The notes beneath the pieces were generated by a model, which ran no database searches, had not been told where the DNA came from, and worked only from the letters and a program-made list of their open reading frames with translations. Below, in pieces: positions 1 to 11,700 of a stretch of 64,000 nt of DNA (within the stretch, counting starts at the first letter, position 1; each line of letters begins with the position of its first letter). Source of the DNA: Liolophura sinensis (Eukaryota > Mollusca > Polyplacophora > Chitonida > Chitonidae); contig NC_088300.1 in the NCBI RefSeq assembly GCF_032854445.1, forward strand, positions 71,028,984 to 71,092,983, read 5' to 3'. The translations under genes were made by a program, and so were the position numbers.

Positions 1-838
1 CCGGAGTCCATAGTAATCATTCATTTGAGACTTACATTATTTGTGTAATGCAGGGATACGTGGCATGCTATTTTGTCCTTATTCAGGTGTCTAAATATAA
101 ACACCATTTAAATCAAGCAAGGAAATCGTCGGTGTGACAGCTATTCTTGTCTAACAAATAAGGAGGTTGTTTCTGTTTAGGCTTTTCACTTAAATCGGTT
201 TCTGTCCTGCTGATTCAAAATAATATAATATACCAGTGTCAAACCAATTACTTTTTTCCTCTCTGCTTAATGGTTGCATGGGTTCACCATATTGACAACT
301 TCTGTTAACGAAATTCTGAATGTTCCATTCCTCAAGTCTATGATGATTCTGATCACAATAAATTCATTAAAGTGTTCACCCAGACAAGAATATCCTGGCA
401 TGTAATGTGTGGTTTGGATCAGACAAACATTTTCAAAAGGCATTATAAAACATTCTCATCAATATGTCAACAGAATGGATGTGCGAAATAAGTCAAAGTG
501 GATCCCGGTAATACGCAAAAAAATGAATGCATAGGGCCAAGCGCATAAAGCCTTGGATAAGATAGCCAAAACAAGCCCGATTAGAGCGTAGATACGCTTC
601 AAAATGTATTGTTTCTCTACCGCTAGTGTGAGAACTGTGTGTTAACTCCTTGTCCGTCATTTCTTCAGTCTGTCAGTCCTTCACGAATCAGTTTTCCGGA
701 TTTTGTTTCAAACTGGTTCGTCCAGACATTGCATGAATTTTGTTTTAACTACCGATGTAAATTTAAATTTAATTTAATTTAAATTTAAATGGCACAACAT
801 CCACAAGAAGTGGTAGGAACGTGTGCTAGTTTCTCAGC
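1..838. other. No gene seen; AT-rich tract inside
   Basis: I see no supported coding sequence or RNA gene here. The only notable structure is a low-complexity block at 758-791 made of alternating AAATTT and TTAA runs, which is close to self-complementary. It is simple-sequence DNA with no assigned role. Confidence 0.6.
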
Positions 839-1252
839 CTAATTGTCTGCTGTTTCTTGAGGTATATAGGTGATAGCTCTTGTGGTGTTGATACATGTTA
901 AACAGACGGTGACTTCACGAGCATTGCAAGTGAGTGAGTACATAGTACACTTGGGACTCCTTACAGTGTATGGACGTGTAATATGTCTCCATCTTGCAGG
1001 ACGGATTTCCACCCTTCTTTTATCTTGTGCTGCTTCACTGAGACGACTTACCGAAGGCAAGTAGGCCGTCTCACCCGACCCACTATACTGATTCGGGCCA
1101 ACCAGTCGTTGCACTAAGCCCTTAATTCTGAACGTCAATCTAGGAATCTACAACTTCCTCTTTTAAAGTCCTATCTATGACCCGACCCAGGATCGACCCT
1201 CCATCTAACGCCCCCGAAGCGTACGCTCTATCAACTGAGCCATCGGGGCCGG
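839..1252 (-). mobile_element. tRNA-headed SINE-like element
   Basis: On the minus strand a tRNA-like head (about 1252 down to 1178) has an A-box-like TGGCTCAGTTGATAGAGCG and a B-box-like GGGTCGATCCT at tRNA spacing. The body that follows contains segments such as GCAACGACTGGTTGGCCCG that I recognise as a common molluscan repeat. A related body lies on the plus strand at about 32049-32170. A 99-codon open frame crosses the body, but nothing in it resembles a known protein. The element looks old, I find no target-site duplication, and the 3' end is approximate. A single degenerate tRNA gene next to unrelated DNA is less likely because the body is itself repeated. Confidence 0.6.
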
Positions 1253-3617
1253 TCAAACACGAGTTTTGCAGTGTATTCTATTATTTACGATGTTTTCCCT
1301 ATAGTCAACCTTAACCTATTTAATTTTGTCTGTCCCTCGTAAAATAACAAATAAACGTTTGCACGAATGAAGGCTTAGTCGAGTCACATGGAGATGACTT
1401 TTGTCACATGACCTCACTGGCCAATAGTATATTACGACCATACAAACTTGTTATCAAAACTTACAGCTATTTAATTTTAAGTTTTGGATCCAATTTGGAA
1501 GAATTAGCCATGAACTGTCTTAAACAAAGGGTAAGAAAAAGCTACCAACTTTTGTAAGTACAGACCACATGCATTTTCGAGTTACGTTGGTAAACAAATT
1601 CAGCTTAAATTCAGCTTAATTGCAGTTAATGAAATAAATTATTTCGCTGGTCTTTAGGGGGTTTCTTCATACTTAGTGAGAGCACTTATGTTTGAATATA
1701 TACGAAATGACAAGTTATACACTTTTTACAAGGACTATATATTTCGGTAAATTTAGGGAACGGTTGTTCAAAATATCAACTTATTCACCTTTCGGTTCAA
1801 AGCCACCGACTGATGGTCGAAACACTCGAGTTACACTTAGTTACTGTTTGGTTGTGTCGCGCAACGCCATTGATTCCTCGTCGGATACCGTGGAGGAACA
1901 CTAGTATTAGTCACGTTTTCCATCAATTTACACTGTTAATCCAAGGAGCACTGCAACTAAGGTTCGCCTAGAGATCGACCATGATCCTTGTAACCTTACC
2001 CTGTCCGGAGACGTTATCGAGCCCCAGTGTCCACACACTCCTCTCAGCACCCATGGCAAGCCCCGATGGCAAGCACCAATGGTCGACTCGAAAGTTGGTC
2101 ATCCTTGGCTTTCTCGACTACGCTAACCGGCAAAGACGCTCCCGGAAATGTCGTTCAAGACCTTTTGCTCTCAAGCCATCAATACCTCTTAACATTTTCA
2201 ATTTTTTTCATACATGGTTTCTATTTTCTCGATAAACACCCGAAAGTGTAACGGCTCTCGCGACATCGTGTCTTCATTTCCAGATGACGTCGATAGATCG
2301 TGATACAACATGCTCCAGACGGTTAGGATGGATATCTTGTATGGTGTGACATGTCTTTGAAACGAATACATATGCATACTGTGAGATTAACGGATAACGG
2401 GACACTTGGCAATGCCTCAAGAGTTGGCCATGACGGCAAACTCCTTGAAACCGAGAAGGAAATCGACAGCACGACAACATGGGCGTCTCAATTATTGTTC
2501 TTAGTTTCTGAAATGCCTTTGCAGTATGTTCCCATCGATTCCAGGATAATAGCCAGTTAATCTCATGAAAATGTGTTTTCCTTAGATGGAATAATTCACG
2601 GATTCTTCAGTTGAATACGCAGCAATTTCTATGTTAAAAATCTTTATGCAACCATTATGCAAGAGGTTGCAAAATTTCAATTCACTTCAATGCGACAAAA
2701 CAGGTCCAGAAAACTGTCAAAGTCCCGCCTTCAATGTTTCAATGGAATAAATAAATCAATCGATAGGGTACATAAGGTGTCGAGATCTTGTCAGTACGCT
2801 GTCAGAGCCATTCACGTGGCCTTTCATGAAATTCCTGTAAATCACCTGTCTTCCACCAAAATTGTATATACTAGTACCTTAAGGGTATACCGATGTGGTA
2901 TTTGTCAGAAAATGTGGATATTTGTGTTTGACTGTATCTTGGTCTACGTTTTACACAACACAACAACCAACCCATCAAAATAATCCTCAGTAGGCATAAT
3001 GCACCCAGACCATATCTAGACTATACACAAATGAAATCCGTTCTAATTATAAGACAATGGCATGGACAAGAACGTGCAGAACTTTCTAAATTTTCAATAT
3101 TGACACAAAACAACCTTTGTACATCCCTTTAGACCACCCTATCAACATGTTTGGAGATCTCTGAAGACAACAGTGTCAAATAATTCATCCAAACTTTACA
3201 GCTTATGTTGGTTACATTTCTTCAGCTGCTTAATAATATGAAATATGATTTTTCAAAAATTATAGGTGGGATGCTCTATATTAACACATGAGTGTTATTT
3301 TACATGATAGTTCATAAATGAATATGAGAAATACAAAGAGATATGTTTGTTTTAGTCCATGCCAATGCCTTTGAACATGTTGTATATATTTACAATTTGA
3401 TAACGATTATTTTGAGCCCTTTATTGCCGAACTGTCTTTAGTATAGGCTATCTTTAGATATGGTCTAGAGTAAATTTGTTGACATCTTACATCAAGAAAC
3501 CCCTAAGCTCACCCCCTGATTAAAACTCGGTGTCTGTCACATGTTGAAAAATTCTGTCGCACAGAGGAATTGTTGTTGCTAGCTACTTCACCCATAGAAC
3601 CATTTTACAGTATTGTT
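1253..3617. other. No gene seen
   Basis: Open frames here are at most about 108 codons (2657-2983). They have no recognisable domain, no signal peptide and no splice context. I see no tandem repeat or RNA gene. Confidence 0.55.
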
Positions 3618-3915
3618 AAAAAAACACTAATTTATTTATTTATTTATTTGATTGGTGTTGTACGCCGTACTCAAGAATATTTCACTTATACGACGGCGGC
3701 CAGCATTATGGTGGGTGGAAACCGGGCAGAGCCCGGGGGAAACCCACGACCATCCGCAGGTTGCTAGAAGACCTTCCCACATACGGCCGGAGAGGACGCC
3801 AGCATGAGCTGGACTTGAACTCACAGCGACCGCATTGGTGAGAGTCTCCTGGGTCATTACACTGCGCTAGCGCGCTAACCAACTGAGCCACGGGGGCCCC
3901 GAAAAAAACACTAAT
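3618..3915 (-). mobile_element. Near full-length tRNA-derived SINE with 14-bp TSD
   Basis: The body (3632-3901) is in reverse orientation. On its own strand it starts GGGGCCCCCGTGGCTCAG, has an A-box-like TGGCTCAGTTGGTTAGCGCG and a B-box-like GAGTTCAAGTCC. It then has a conserved body with CGTGGGTTTCCCCCGGGCTC and a tail ending TACGGCGTACAACACCAATC plus an AAATA-type repeat. Perfect 14-bp direct repeats (AAAAAAACACTAAT) flank it at 3618-3631 and 3902-3915, the mark of LINE-machinery retroposition. This is the best-preserved copy of the main SINE family in the window and serves as the reference for the others. Its ORFs on both strands are incidental. Confidence 0.9.
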
Positions 3916-6900
3916 CAGATATGAATCATTATCACAATTTCTAATCTAAAAATTACCAAAAAACTGTTGTTCTATATCTGCAAAATGTTGCTGTCACTGG
4001 AAAGTCTTTTTCAGTCATTTGTATATACTTAATAGTGAAATAGTACAATAGGGCCACACCGAGTTACTTCCCTTGAGGTCACTCACCTTTTATAGGTGCT
4101 TTTTAGAAGTAATTAAGGTTCCTCAATTAGGAAGTAATTTTTTTAATAATCCTGGCCCTAATTAAATACACTGGAAATGAAAAGTTTGGTGTGCATGTAC
4201 ATAGCATTTTAGCAGAGTCATTGTTTTAACTGTGACTCTCAATTAGAGCATCTTCATGAAACATTTGTACAGAAATCACCCCGATAACTGTGAAGATTCC
4301 CCAAAATAAGTAAGGCGACAGTGGAAAGCCCATTGAAGACTGTTTACAAAATTACTTTTATATTTGCTATTGGACGGAATAAAAGACATCTAGGCCCGAA
4401 AGGCCGGTATTTTTCTCTTGCAGTGGAATGAATCGGCATGGTTTATGTAAGTCGCAATGTAGTTCATCTGAAAGTCTTCATCTGTAATCTGTTTGTCTAT
4501 TTATTTTTGTATTTGATCGGTCACTGCACAGGTTTACAGGTGAAAGGCTGTCCTTTGTGTTCTATGAACAAACCACCGCCCTTGCTGATCAGGATAGGGG
4601 ACCCTGTACAATAAGAATGAAAGCAATGATACAAAGATATCCTTCTTGTATATCAGGACTTGCATGCTGGGGAAGTCTTAGCCTGTGTGTGTGTAGGGGA
4701 GTGGAAAAAGATAGAGCGCTCCATACCCTTACCTTCTTGGATTAAGCAAAACCCACTGCCTACAAGGATTGATTTCAACTAAACCAGCTTAGCTTGTACA
4801 GACTCGACCTTTAGATCTTTGATTTCGCCGCTTGGTTTAGACCATGTCTCAAAACTCGCAAACACAAAGCTCATGCCCAAAAGTCCCGTCGCCCTAGAAG
4901 TCCTGTGTAGAGTCAGCGCGGTTTGTTTGTCCGGTTTAGTGTTCAAAGCTGCAAAGCTACGAGAGCGAACATTCCCTCGGCCAACATGAGAGTGTTTGTC
5001 ATTGGTCGTGCTTGATGACGTCATAGCTTTAAGTCAATGCCACTTGGGAGTGGTGATTTACGGTTTATGGCGATTTCTAGCGGGGAGCGTTATAGTGTGG
5101 CTTATCACATACATATACCAGCTTTGTGTTACTATATACCAATACATGTACTTAGAAATCTTATACTTGGCGTTGGAAGTTCAGTTTAGTTAGGCATAAA
5201 TCACATCAGATAGGAACGAGTAACGAAACAGCTAACAACGACACAACGAATTGTTCTGAGCAATCTGGTACTTTTGATATTAGAAACGAAGTACACACTC
5301 TAACTATTCAAATTGCCTTCAGGGGCCGGAATAAAGATCGTAGTGTAAGATGACACCAAAGTCTGCGTTAACCATCTTTATGGTACGTGTATAGTGTCAC
5401 GTAAGTCGAAATCTAAAAACGCTGAGCGCCCTAATGGTTTGCTTCTGCCAGACCTCCACACAACCCCAGGCAGTATTGCCTAACGCCACAATCGGTCGAT
5501 AAAAAGGCTGCGAAGCACATGGCGTCGTGCAATCTCTTGACTACTGACAAAACTTTGCGGCTACTTAACAAAGCTTTTGGCCGGCGGCAATCTGTTAGCC
5601 CTTCATTATGGACTAAAGTGACTTGACCCGCGGCTTGTCCCGGATTACATGTGGAGGAAACGAATGACCGAAACATGACTGACATAAGATCGAACCTTCG
5701 GGGCGGGGTGAAGACCCGGAAAACTCCTAACATATTGCCGATGGCGTGAAAAGCATGTGACACCTGTCCTGGGAAGGTCTGCTTGAAAACAATTAACAAA
5801 GGACTAATATTGGTTTTATAAATGGTCGATGATTCCATAACTTTGACGAATTTATTCATTAGAATAAGATTGAACAATGTTTGAAATGTGTGACTCGAAC
5901 ATTTCTCAGAGTACACAATTATTCCGTTTAAATACGGTTTGTAAACGAATTCGTAAATTGTCTGAAACAATGTCTGTCAAACGTAAGTAGGTTGTTTTTT
6001 TTAATAAAAGTAGAGTCTCCATGAATACTGAGAGATCTGCAAAGGTTAAGCTGAATGTCAGAATGATTATAATGTCAGATATAAGGCATCCTTAACCGGC
6101 ACTTTGAAACGGCCTCAGACTCTGGCCAGATTTGGAAACTGATCTTTTATAGTTTAATCACAATCTGCTATATCTATTCTGTTCTAAAGTTTCTAGCTTC
6201 TATTATCCCCAGATTTTTTTGGTTTTTGACAAATTTTTAATATTTCATTAGATGTTTGGCAAGTTACTTGCAAACATTTCCACTTGAACCGATCAGACAT
6301 GCATACAATATTGGTGGGACAGGTGATATTCAACGAACGTTAGACTGTAAAACGGTGACACCGTCGACCGCGTTCTGTCATCAAGTCTCCGCAGTGATAG
6401 CTATGGAATGTACAAATTCCCTGTCCATTGCTGGGTTTGAACTGCCACCTGGTGTGTCCTCGCGATTAAAAGACAAGCACCTTTTACCACTACCCCGCGA
6501 ACTTTTAAAATTTACTTGCCTAAATTACAGATGTCTGTGAACGTCAGATTTAGGTTTTTTCTAATATGTTCTCCGAACAAAATGTGACATTTGCCGATTG
6601 CAAATCTGTCACTTCGATATGTCAGAACAATCTGACATTTCAATTTCCACACACTTCCATGATAACTTTGGTTATAAGTAAACTTGAGATTAAGGATGGA
6701 TCGATAAGGCTTAACCTTACATCCAAAACCAAGATTTGCTGATAAAAGCAGATAAGGCTTCATTTAAACTTTCGAAATTAATAAGGTAAGAAAAAAACTT
6801 GACTCTATTACATTGTTTCGTATAGTTAGATTCTGTATGTATTCTTAAACATTTATCACACACCGCCATTTTGTGGGATTATTATTTTGGGTATTTGTTT

Positions 6901-8380
6901 GCAAATTATCTTTTTTCCCACTTCCAGCAAGACTCTTTTAAGATGTTACTGAACATGAGATTCGGATTTTGCATGTAGATATGTGTGTGTTTTTTTTACT
7001 CTGTGTGAGTTTTTCTTTATTGGACAGCTGTACTGAGGGAAGGTAGCGTTTCAGTTTGACTGAGTTATTTTATTAAATGATCCAACAATAAAATTAAATA
7101 CTACTTTTTGCAAAAAACATGCATAAACCCAAGCAGAAAAGTAGCAATAGGATATATGATTTCTTTAGCACTATAAACTATAAAGTCAAATGGCAATGCA
7201 AACGACACTCCAAATACTTGTTGATTCGATTTATTAAGAAGGTATTAACACAGAAGAAGCAGCCTAACTTTCTACCCATATTTACCAGGTGTTATACCAC
7301 AAGTCAAGGTTGCTGATCGTTAGCAGTAACCAATGGATGTGCCTTCTCGGCGTATCCATCACACAGCTTGCTGCCAAACAATTAAGCCATCGGCCGCAGT
7401 GGTTCTGATGTAGGAAAATTGAAATTGTAACTGACGTCAGCGAAATTCCGACTAAGGAAAAACAGGAAATATCACAGGCTAATTGGCTGAGATTGTTAGA
7501 AAATGGTTGTGTTGACTTGGGCATGGAGAAATCTAGATCACTTAACGTAGCTGGAAACGGCTCGAAATAGCCCCGCTCTGCTTTTATAGTCTAGGGTTTA
7601 CACACGGTACATGTCCTTAATTATTTTTGATCTAAAACTTTTGCACTATTTTTGTTAGCTCTTCAAAAGCTTTTCCACCAGACGATAATACTACACTCCG
7701 GAATACCCAGGGGTTTCTCGGAAAAGGCCTATCACCGAAAACGTCGGACCAGTCGCCACTCAGGTAAGAAATGCTATGACAGATGTAGCTATACATCGCC
7801 CACATATTTGCACTAGAATGCCAACAAACACTTACAATGCTCTCGTCAATCCAACTATCTATGCAATTGGAGACAAATTAGGTACATGTATCGCTTGTTA
7901 CTGGTTATAAGGATTAAGTTCTAGGTTTTTCAAAGGTTTCTCAAGATGTGTTTTGTCGTGGAGATATTAATTGTATCCCTCAATTAGTCTTAGCGTAATT
8001 TGTTAAGTGTGGCGTGCTGATTGTTCTTGGAGTAGCTTTTGTACTCCGTGACCAGTGACTAATTGGTAGATCCGAGACAGTCTAATACTTAAGTCTTTGT
8101 TCCACTAAATAAATAAAGACCTTTAATCAATGTTGGTGATTCAGGCTGGAATGAAAATGTGATGTTAACCACAACATTTGTAAATAAGAAATCGCTTATG
8201 GCTTCCGTGGGCTCGCCTCTCCGCCTCTATACATCTGCACCAATGACTCGCCGCATGGGCATTGCTGATTTCCAGTTGGCCATTCGCTGGCGTTGCCAGG
8301 AATCTCCCCACACACCAATGCTGCACGAGATCTACTCTTTAGACACGGGGGTGTTCAGCAGCATGACGCGTCCAAATTCA
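3916..8380. other. No gene seen; upstream region of the neuropeptide gene
   Basis: I see no supported gene. The longest open frame (minus strand, 5431-5970, 179 codons from a TTG) resembles nothing I know. Perfect CRE palindromes TGACGTCA occur at 5016-5023 and 7432-7439. The second is roughly 1 kb upstream of the inferred neuropeptide start site, so a cAMP/CREB role is possible but unproven. Confidence 0.5.
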
Positions 8381-8427
8381 ATATTCATATGCTTCGTTAA
8401 TATTCATATCCTTCGTGAATATTCATC
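8381..8427. repeat. 19-bp tandem repeat in the neuropeptide promoter
   Basis: Two and a half copies of a 19-bp unit, ATATTCATATGCTTCGTTA and ATATTCATATCCTTCGTGA, then ATATTCATC, end 14 bp before a TATA-like box. The ATATTCAT cores resemble POU or other homeodomain half-sites. The tandem, promoter-proximal position suggests a binding-site cluster; that role is inference. Confidence 0.6.
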
Positions 8428-8441
8428 AACACTTACATTTC

Positions 8442-8450
8442 TATTTAAAG
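8442..8450 (+). promoter_or_regulatory. TATA-like box of the neuropeptide gene
   Basis: TATTTAAAG sits where a core promoter is expected if transcription begins near 8470-8480, giving a leader of about 260 nt before the ATG at 8733. The start site is inferred, since no transcript evidence is visible. The 19-bp repeat lies immediately upstream. Confidence 0.45.
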
Positions 8451-8474
8451 AGGTGAGAAATTAGCTTCCACCGG

Positions 8475-8732
8475 GACTAAGAGACACTACATTGAAACAG
8501 ACGCGTTAAGGACTGAAAACGATTCTTTGAAGCACTGCAGCGGAGAGCACAGGCACGGAAGCTCCCGACACAGGGAGACCTTACTTGCTGCGGTATACAC
8601 GAAGAGCTTCTCCTGTCTTCGGAACGTTCCATACCAACTTTAATGAGAGACTGTTCGCAGTGAGACCAACAAGAACATCGGAGAAGCCCGAAACAGTTTT
8701 GTCCGCACCCGCAGGACTAACCGTCTACAAAC
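8475..8732 (+). other. Probable 5' UTR of the neuropeptide gene
   Basis: This is the inferred leader between the TATA-like box and the start codon. It holds one upstream ATG at 8643 opening a 6-codon uORF that stops at 8661-8663, 69 nt before the main ATG. The 5' limit is approximate, and an additional noncoding exon farther upstream cannot be excluded. Confidence 0.4.
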
Positions 8733-8787
8733 ATGAAACTTTGGGGAACCTTAATTGCTTTCTTTATTTGCCTTCATCAACATTACG
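8733..8787 (+). CDS. Myomodulin-type neuropeptide precursor, exon 1 (signal peptide)
   Basis: ATG at 8733 (A at -3) opens MKLWGTLIAFFICLHQHY plus the first base of a Gly codon. A GTAAGA donor follows at 8788. One basic residue and then a hydrophobic core (LIAFFICL, residues 7-14) make a typical secretory signal peptide; the cleavage site is uncertain, probably around residues 19-22. The exon ends in phase 1 and the peptide exon at 28842 requires exactly that, so the join restores Gly19 without a frameshift. A separate signal-peptide exon is common in neuropeptide genes. This exon is too short to find by ORF length. The main alternative is that a different upstream exon is used; the phase match and the perfect signal sequence argue against it. 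Confidence 0.85.
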
Positions 8788-11700
8788 GTAAGATATTTGT
8801 TTTTATCGCTTATCGATTTCCCAGTAGATCGTGCCTTTACGTGTTATTCTGCAAATTTTTTGCGACCGAAGTGAAAATAATAACACGGAACCACAACTAA
8901 AATTAATCCAGACTAATTTAAGGGCGATACCTATATATTAATTTTACATTATTCATTTGAAAAAAAAGCCAAAAACTAATTATTAATATTCTCTAACGAA
9001 TGTCTTATTTACGGTCGTTATAGATAATAGTTTGTTAGGTAATTTCTTTAATTAACACGTCGAAGTCTTGCGCAGGATTAACTTTAACGCATAGTACACG
9101 ATTGAGTCTTATCTATGATGCTGATATCCCATCTCACCCTTCTGACCGTTGGAAATGTCCTTGTGAGAGCTATTTAAAATCCTAAGTGACTGAGAGTCTA
9201 ATTTATCTCGGTTCCTATACAAATGCAAGCATTGTTATCGCTTTTCCGCTCGCTTTCTTCCACAATTACCACAACGATTTCCTGGTAAGATGGACAAATG
9301 GTTTTGTCAAAGGGCAAAAGAATAAGAATAGCTTTTACGGTTGCAATCTCCACTCAGATTCTTTCCGCAAGTCCTAAGTTGTTAAAGAACCGTTTAGCAA
9401 AACTCCGCCAAGGGCCAAAAAATTGCCCCCAAAACAGTTATCAATTTTCAATTTAAACTCGTCGCAATACATTTCCTTTAGCAAGTTTCTATAGGCTGAG
9501 TGAGGTCTCCCACACTGCATCTCTGATAGATTAGCACCGGGGAAACTGTCCGCCTAACACAGCATACCTCAGTGAGTTGCTGATAGCGTCGTTAGGGGGT
9601 CCCAAGAGATGCAGATTAGATGCAGCTAGAGCTTCTAAAAACCACGCGTTTTTCTCTGGTGGCCCCTAACTTCCACCGAGAAATCAAATATGAATTGATT
9701 TCGAGACGTCTGATAGAAAGCGTAAATTGTCACTTCGCGTGCTTCATTGTTCCGTGTATAACCACTACAGTTGATTCGACCTGATTAATACCGCCTGATT
9801 TTTTTGGCGAGGAATGTCGCGATCAAAATTTCCGTTTTTTTGGGTAAACTGTTAATGGCGTATTGTTTTAGACATCCCATAGAGATCTCACTATCCTGTT
9901 ATAGAAATGGAAAAGCATGTTATTAAAGCTTGAGTCTGAAATTATTTCGTCGCATATATATACACATATACCTTAGAATATATATCAACATGGACAATGT
10001 CTGACAGACCGTCATATACAGATCGTAGTTACATTCCCCCCACACATTTGTACATACACTGATTGCCAGTCAGTGTCTGACACGCAACGATCGAATAATA
10101 CGAAAACGGTCAATGCTACATGCCGTGATCTATAAGTATATACTTTATGTGCTTACTGAATTCCTTTGTTCTTTTTAATCAGTTGTGTTAAGTGGAGCAT
10201 CTATGTGATATAACCATTACTACAAAAAAAATCAGAATAAAACGCTCGGGACGCAAAAAATGTACAGACGTAACGCATATAATACAAGCAAGTCAAATTT
10301 GCCAACCTTTTCTAGCAGATCGTATTTTGAATTACAAGTCAGCTTTAGAATCAATGTCGCTTTCAAAATTATTTCTGTCAAATTATACGGGTATGTCCGT
10401 ATTGCAATGGGGTCTAACTGGGGTCATATAACACTGCTGCCGAAGTGGGATTTCTACATCCCACAAATAAGCTCTGAAATTGTATTTCAGATTTTTACTT
10501 AAGTGGGAAATGGCTTTGTGGAATCTGCCCCAGGTCACTCGTGTTTGGTCAGCGAGACCGTTACCCAGTATCTGTAAAACAGGCAAATCCCGTGGGAACA
10601 GCGTATGCACAATATTCACGTATATGATCAACTTCACTTCATTCATACAGTTACTTAATGACAAGACGTTATTCCAGCGCCCTGGACATGGATCTAAAGA
10701 TCGAGCTGTGATGATATTTAATAGTTCATGGGACAAGGATTTTGCAGATGAGAAGCATTTTTCTCCATACCGATCTGCGCATGAAATGCCAATGTTGCTT
10801 GTCAGATTTGAAATCCTAGTTGTCCACATGTCACAAGGCATGGCGTGTGTGTAAGGGTTTTACTACTGGGATATATTCTGTTTGACAACTTGACAATCGT
10901 TCATGTATACGTTCTCAACTGCAATGTGCTTATTATCATCCTGCTTTTCCGAGCTTTTTGATTTTCTTCCTCTGGCGATTTATTTTCGTTGTGAGTGCTT
11001 TTTTTTTAATTTCTGCGTCATAATGGCGTGTCAGTGCTGATACAAGAAGATGTCATCTTGATATGGCTTAAATAATTCTGAAAGGGTTATAAACCAAATT
11101 ACCCAACCAACGTGTACTTTTCATAGTCACTGTTTTCTCCATTCTTGCAGTTACTGAAATCATTTCTAAGACAAAATAAGACAGATTTCAAGATCCAAAC
11201 CAGTTTAGTGATGACTGTTGTTAATACCGTTAACATAAATTAGACATTTTGTGTTGTAATGAGTTAGAATGCTTGATGCAATACGCATGTCTTGCATGAT
11301 TGAGACTCGTGAAGACACGTGACTAAAGTTTTGACGTCACCATTACTTCGAAGAAAAATTTACCCTTGATCTGAAATTGAACCGGGTGTTAAACGACACA
11401 GGCTGAGAACATTGTTGTAGAAGGGAACAGGTCTTCATTGTTTCTGTTGGCATCAGTTTACTTTTATGACATTCAGTAATGATAATACTGATTGACACGA
11501 TTTGAATGGATTCCCTTGTATTCTTTTTGACAGTCCTTAACGTTTCGGAGGTCATAAAAATGAAATACAATCATCACCTGTTCCAACAGAATGTTCAAAC
11601 CGTCTGTGAAACAGTCATCAACGCGATGTCTGCTATTGAATGACGAACAAGATTAATCTTGACAGAGTGGTTTTTAATGAAACGATTCGGTCATTTAGAC

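Noticed and set aside
1178-1252. Functional tRNA gene on the minus strand
   Set aside because: A and B boxes are present but the stems are imperfect and a repeated SINE body follows directly.
5431-5970. 179-codon open frame on the minus strand
   Set aside because: It starts at TTG rather than ATG, has no recognisable domain or signal peptide, and lies alone in noncoding DNA. A frame of this length can arise by chance in 64 kb.
10383-10854. Overlapping open frames on both strands (152 and 124 codons)
   Set aside because: They lie inside the neuropeptide intron, resemble no known family, and both strands being open suggests a chance lack of stops.
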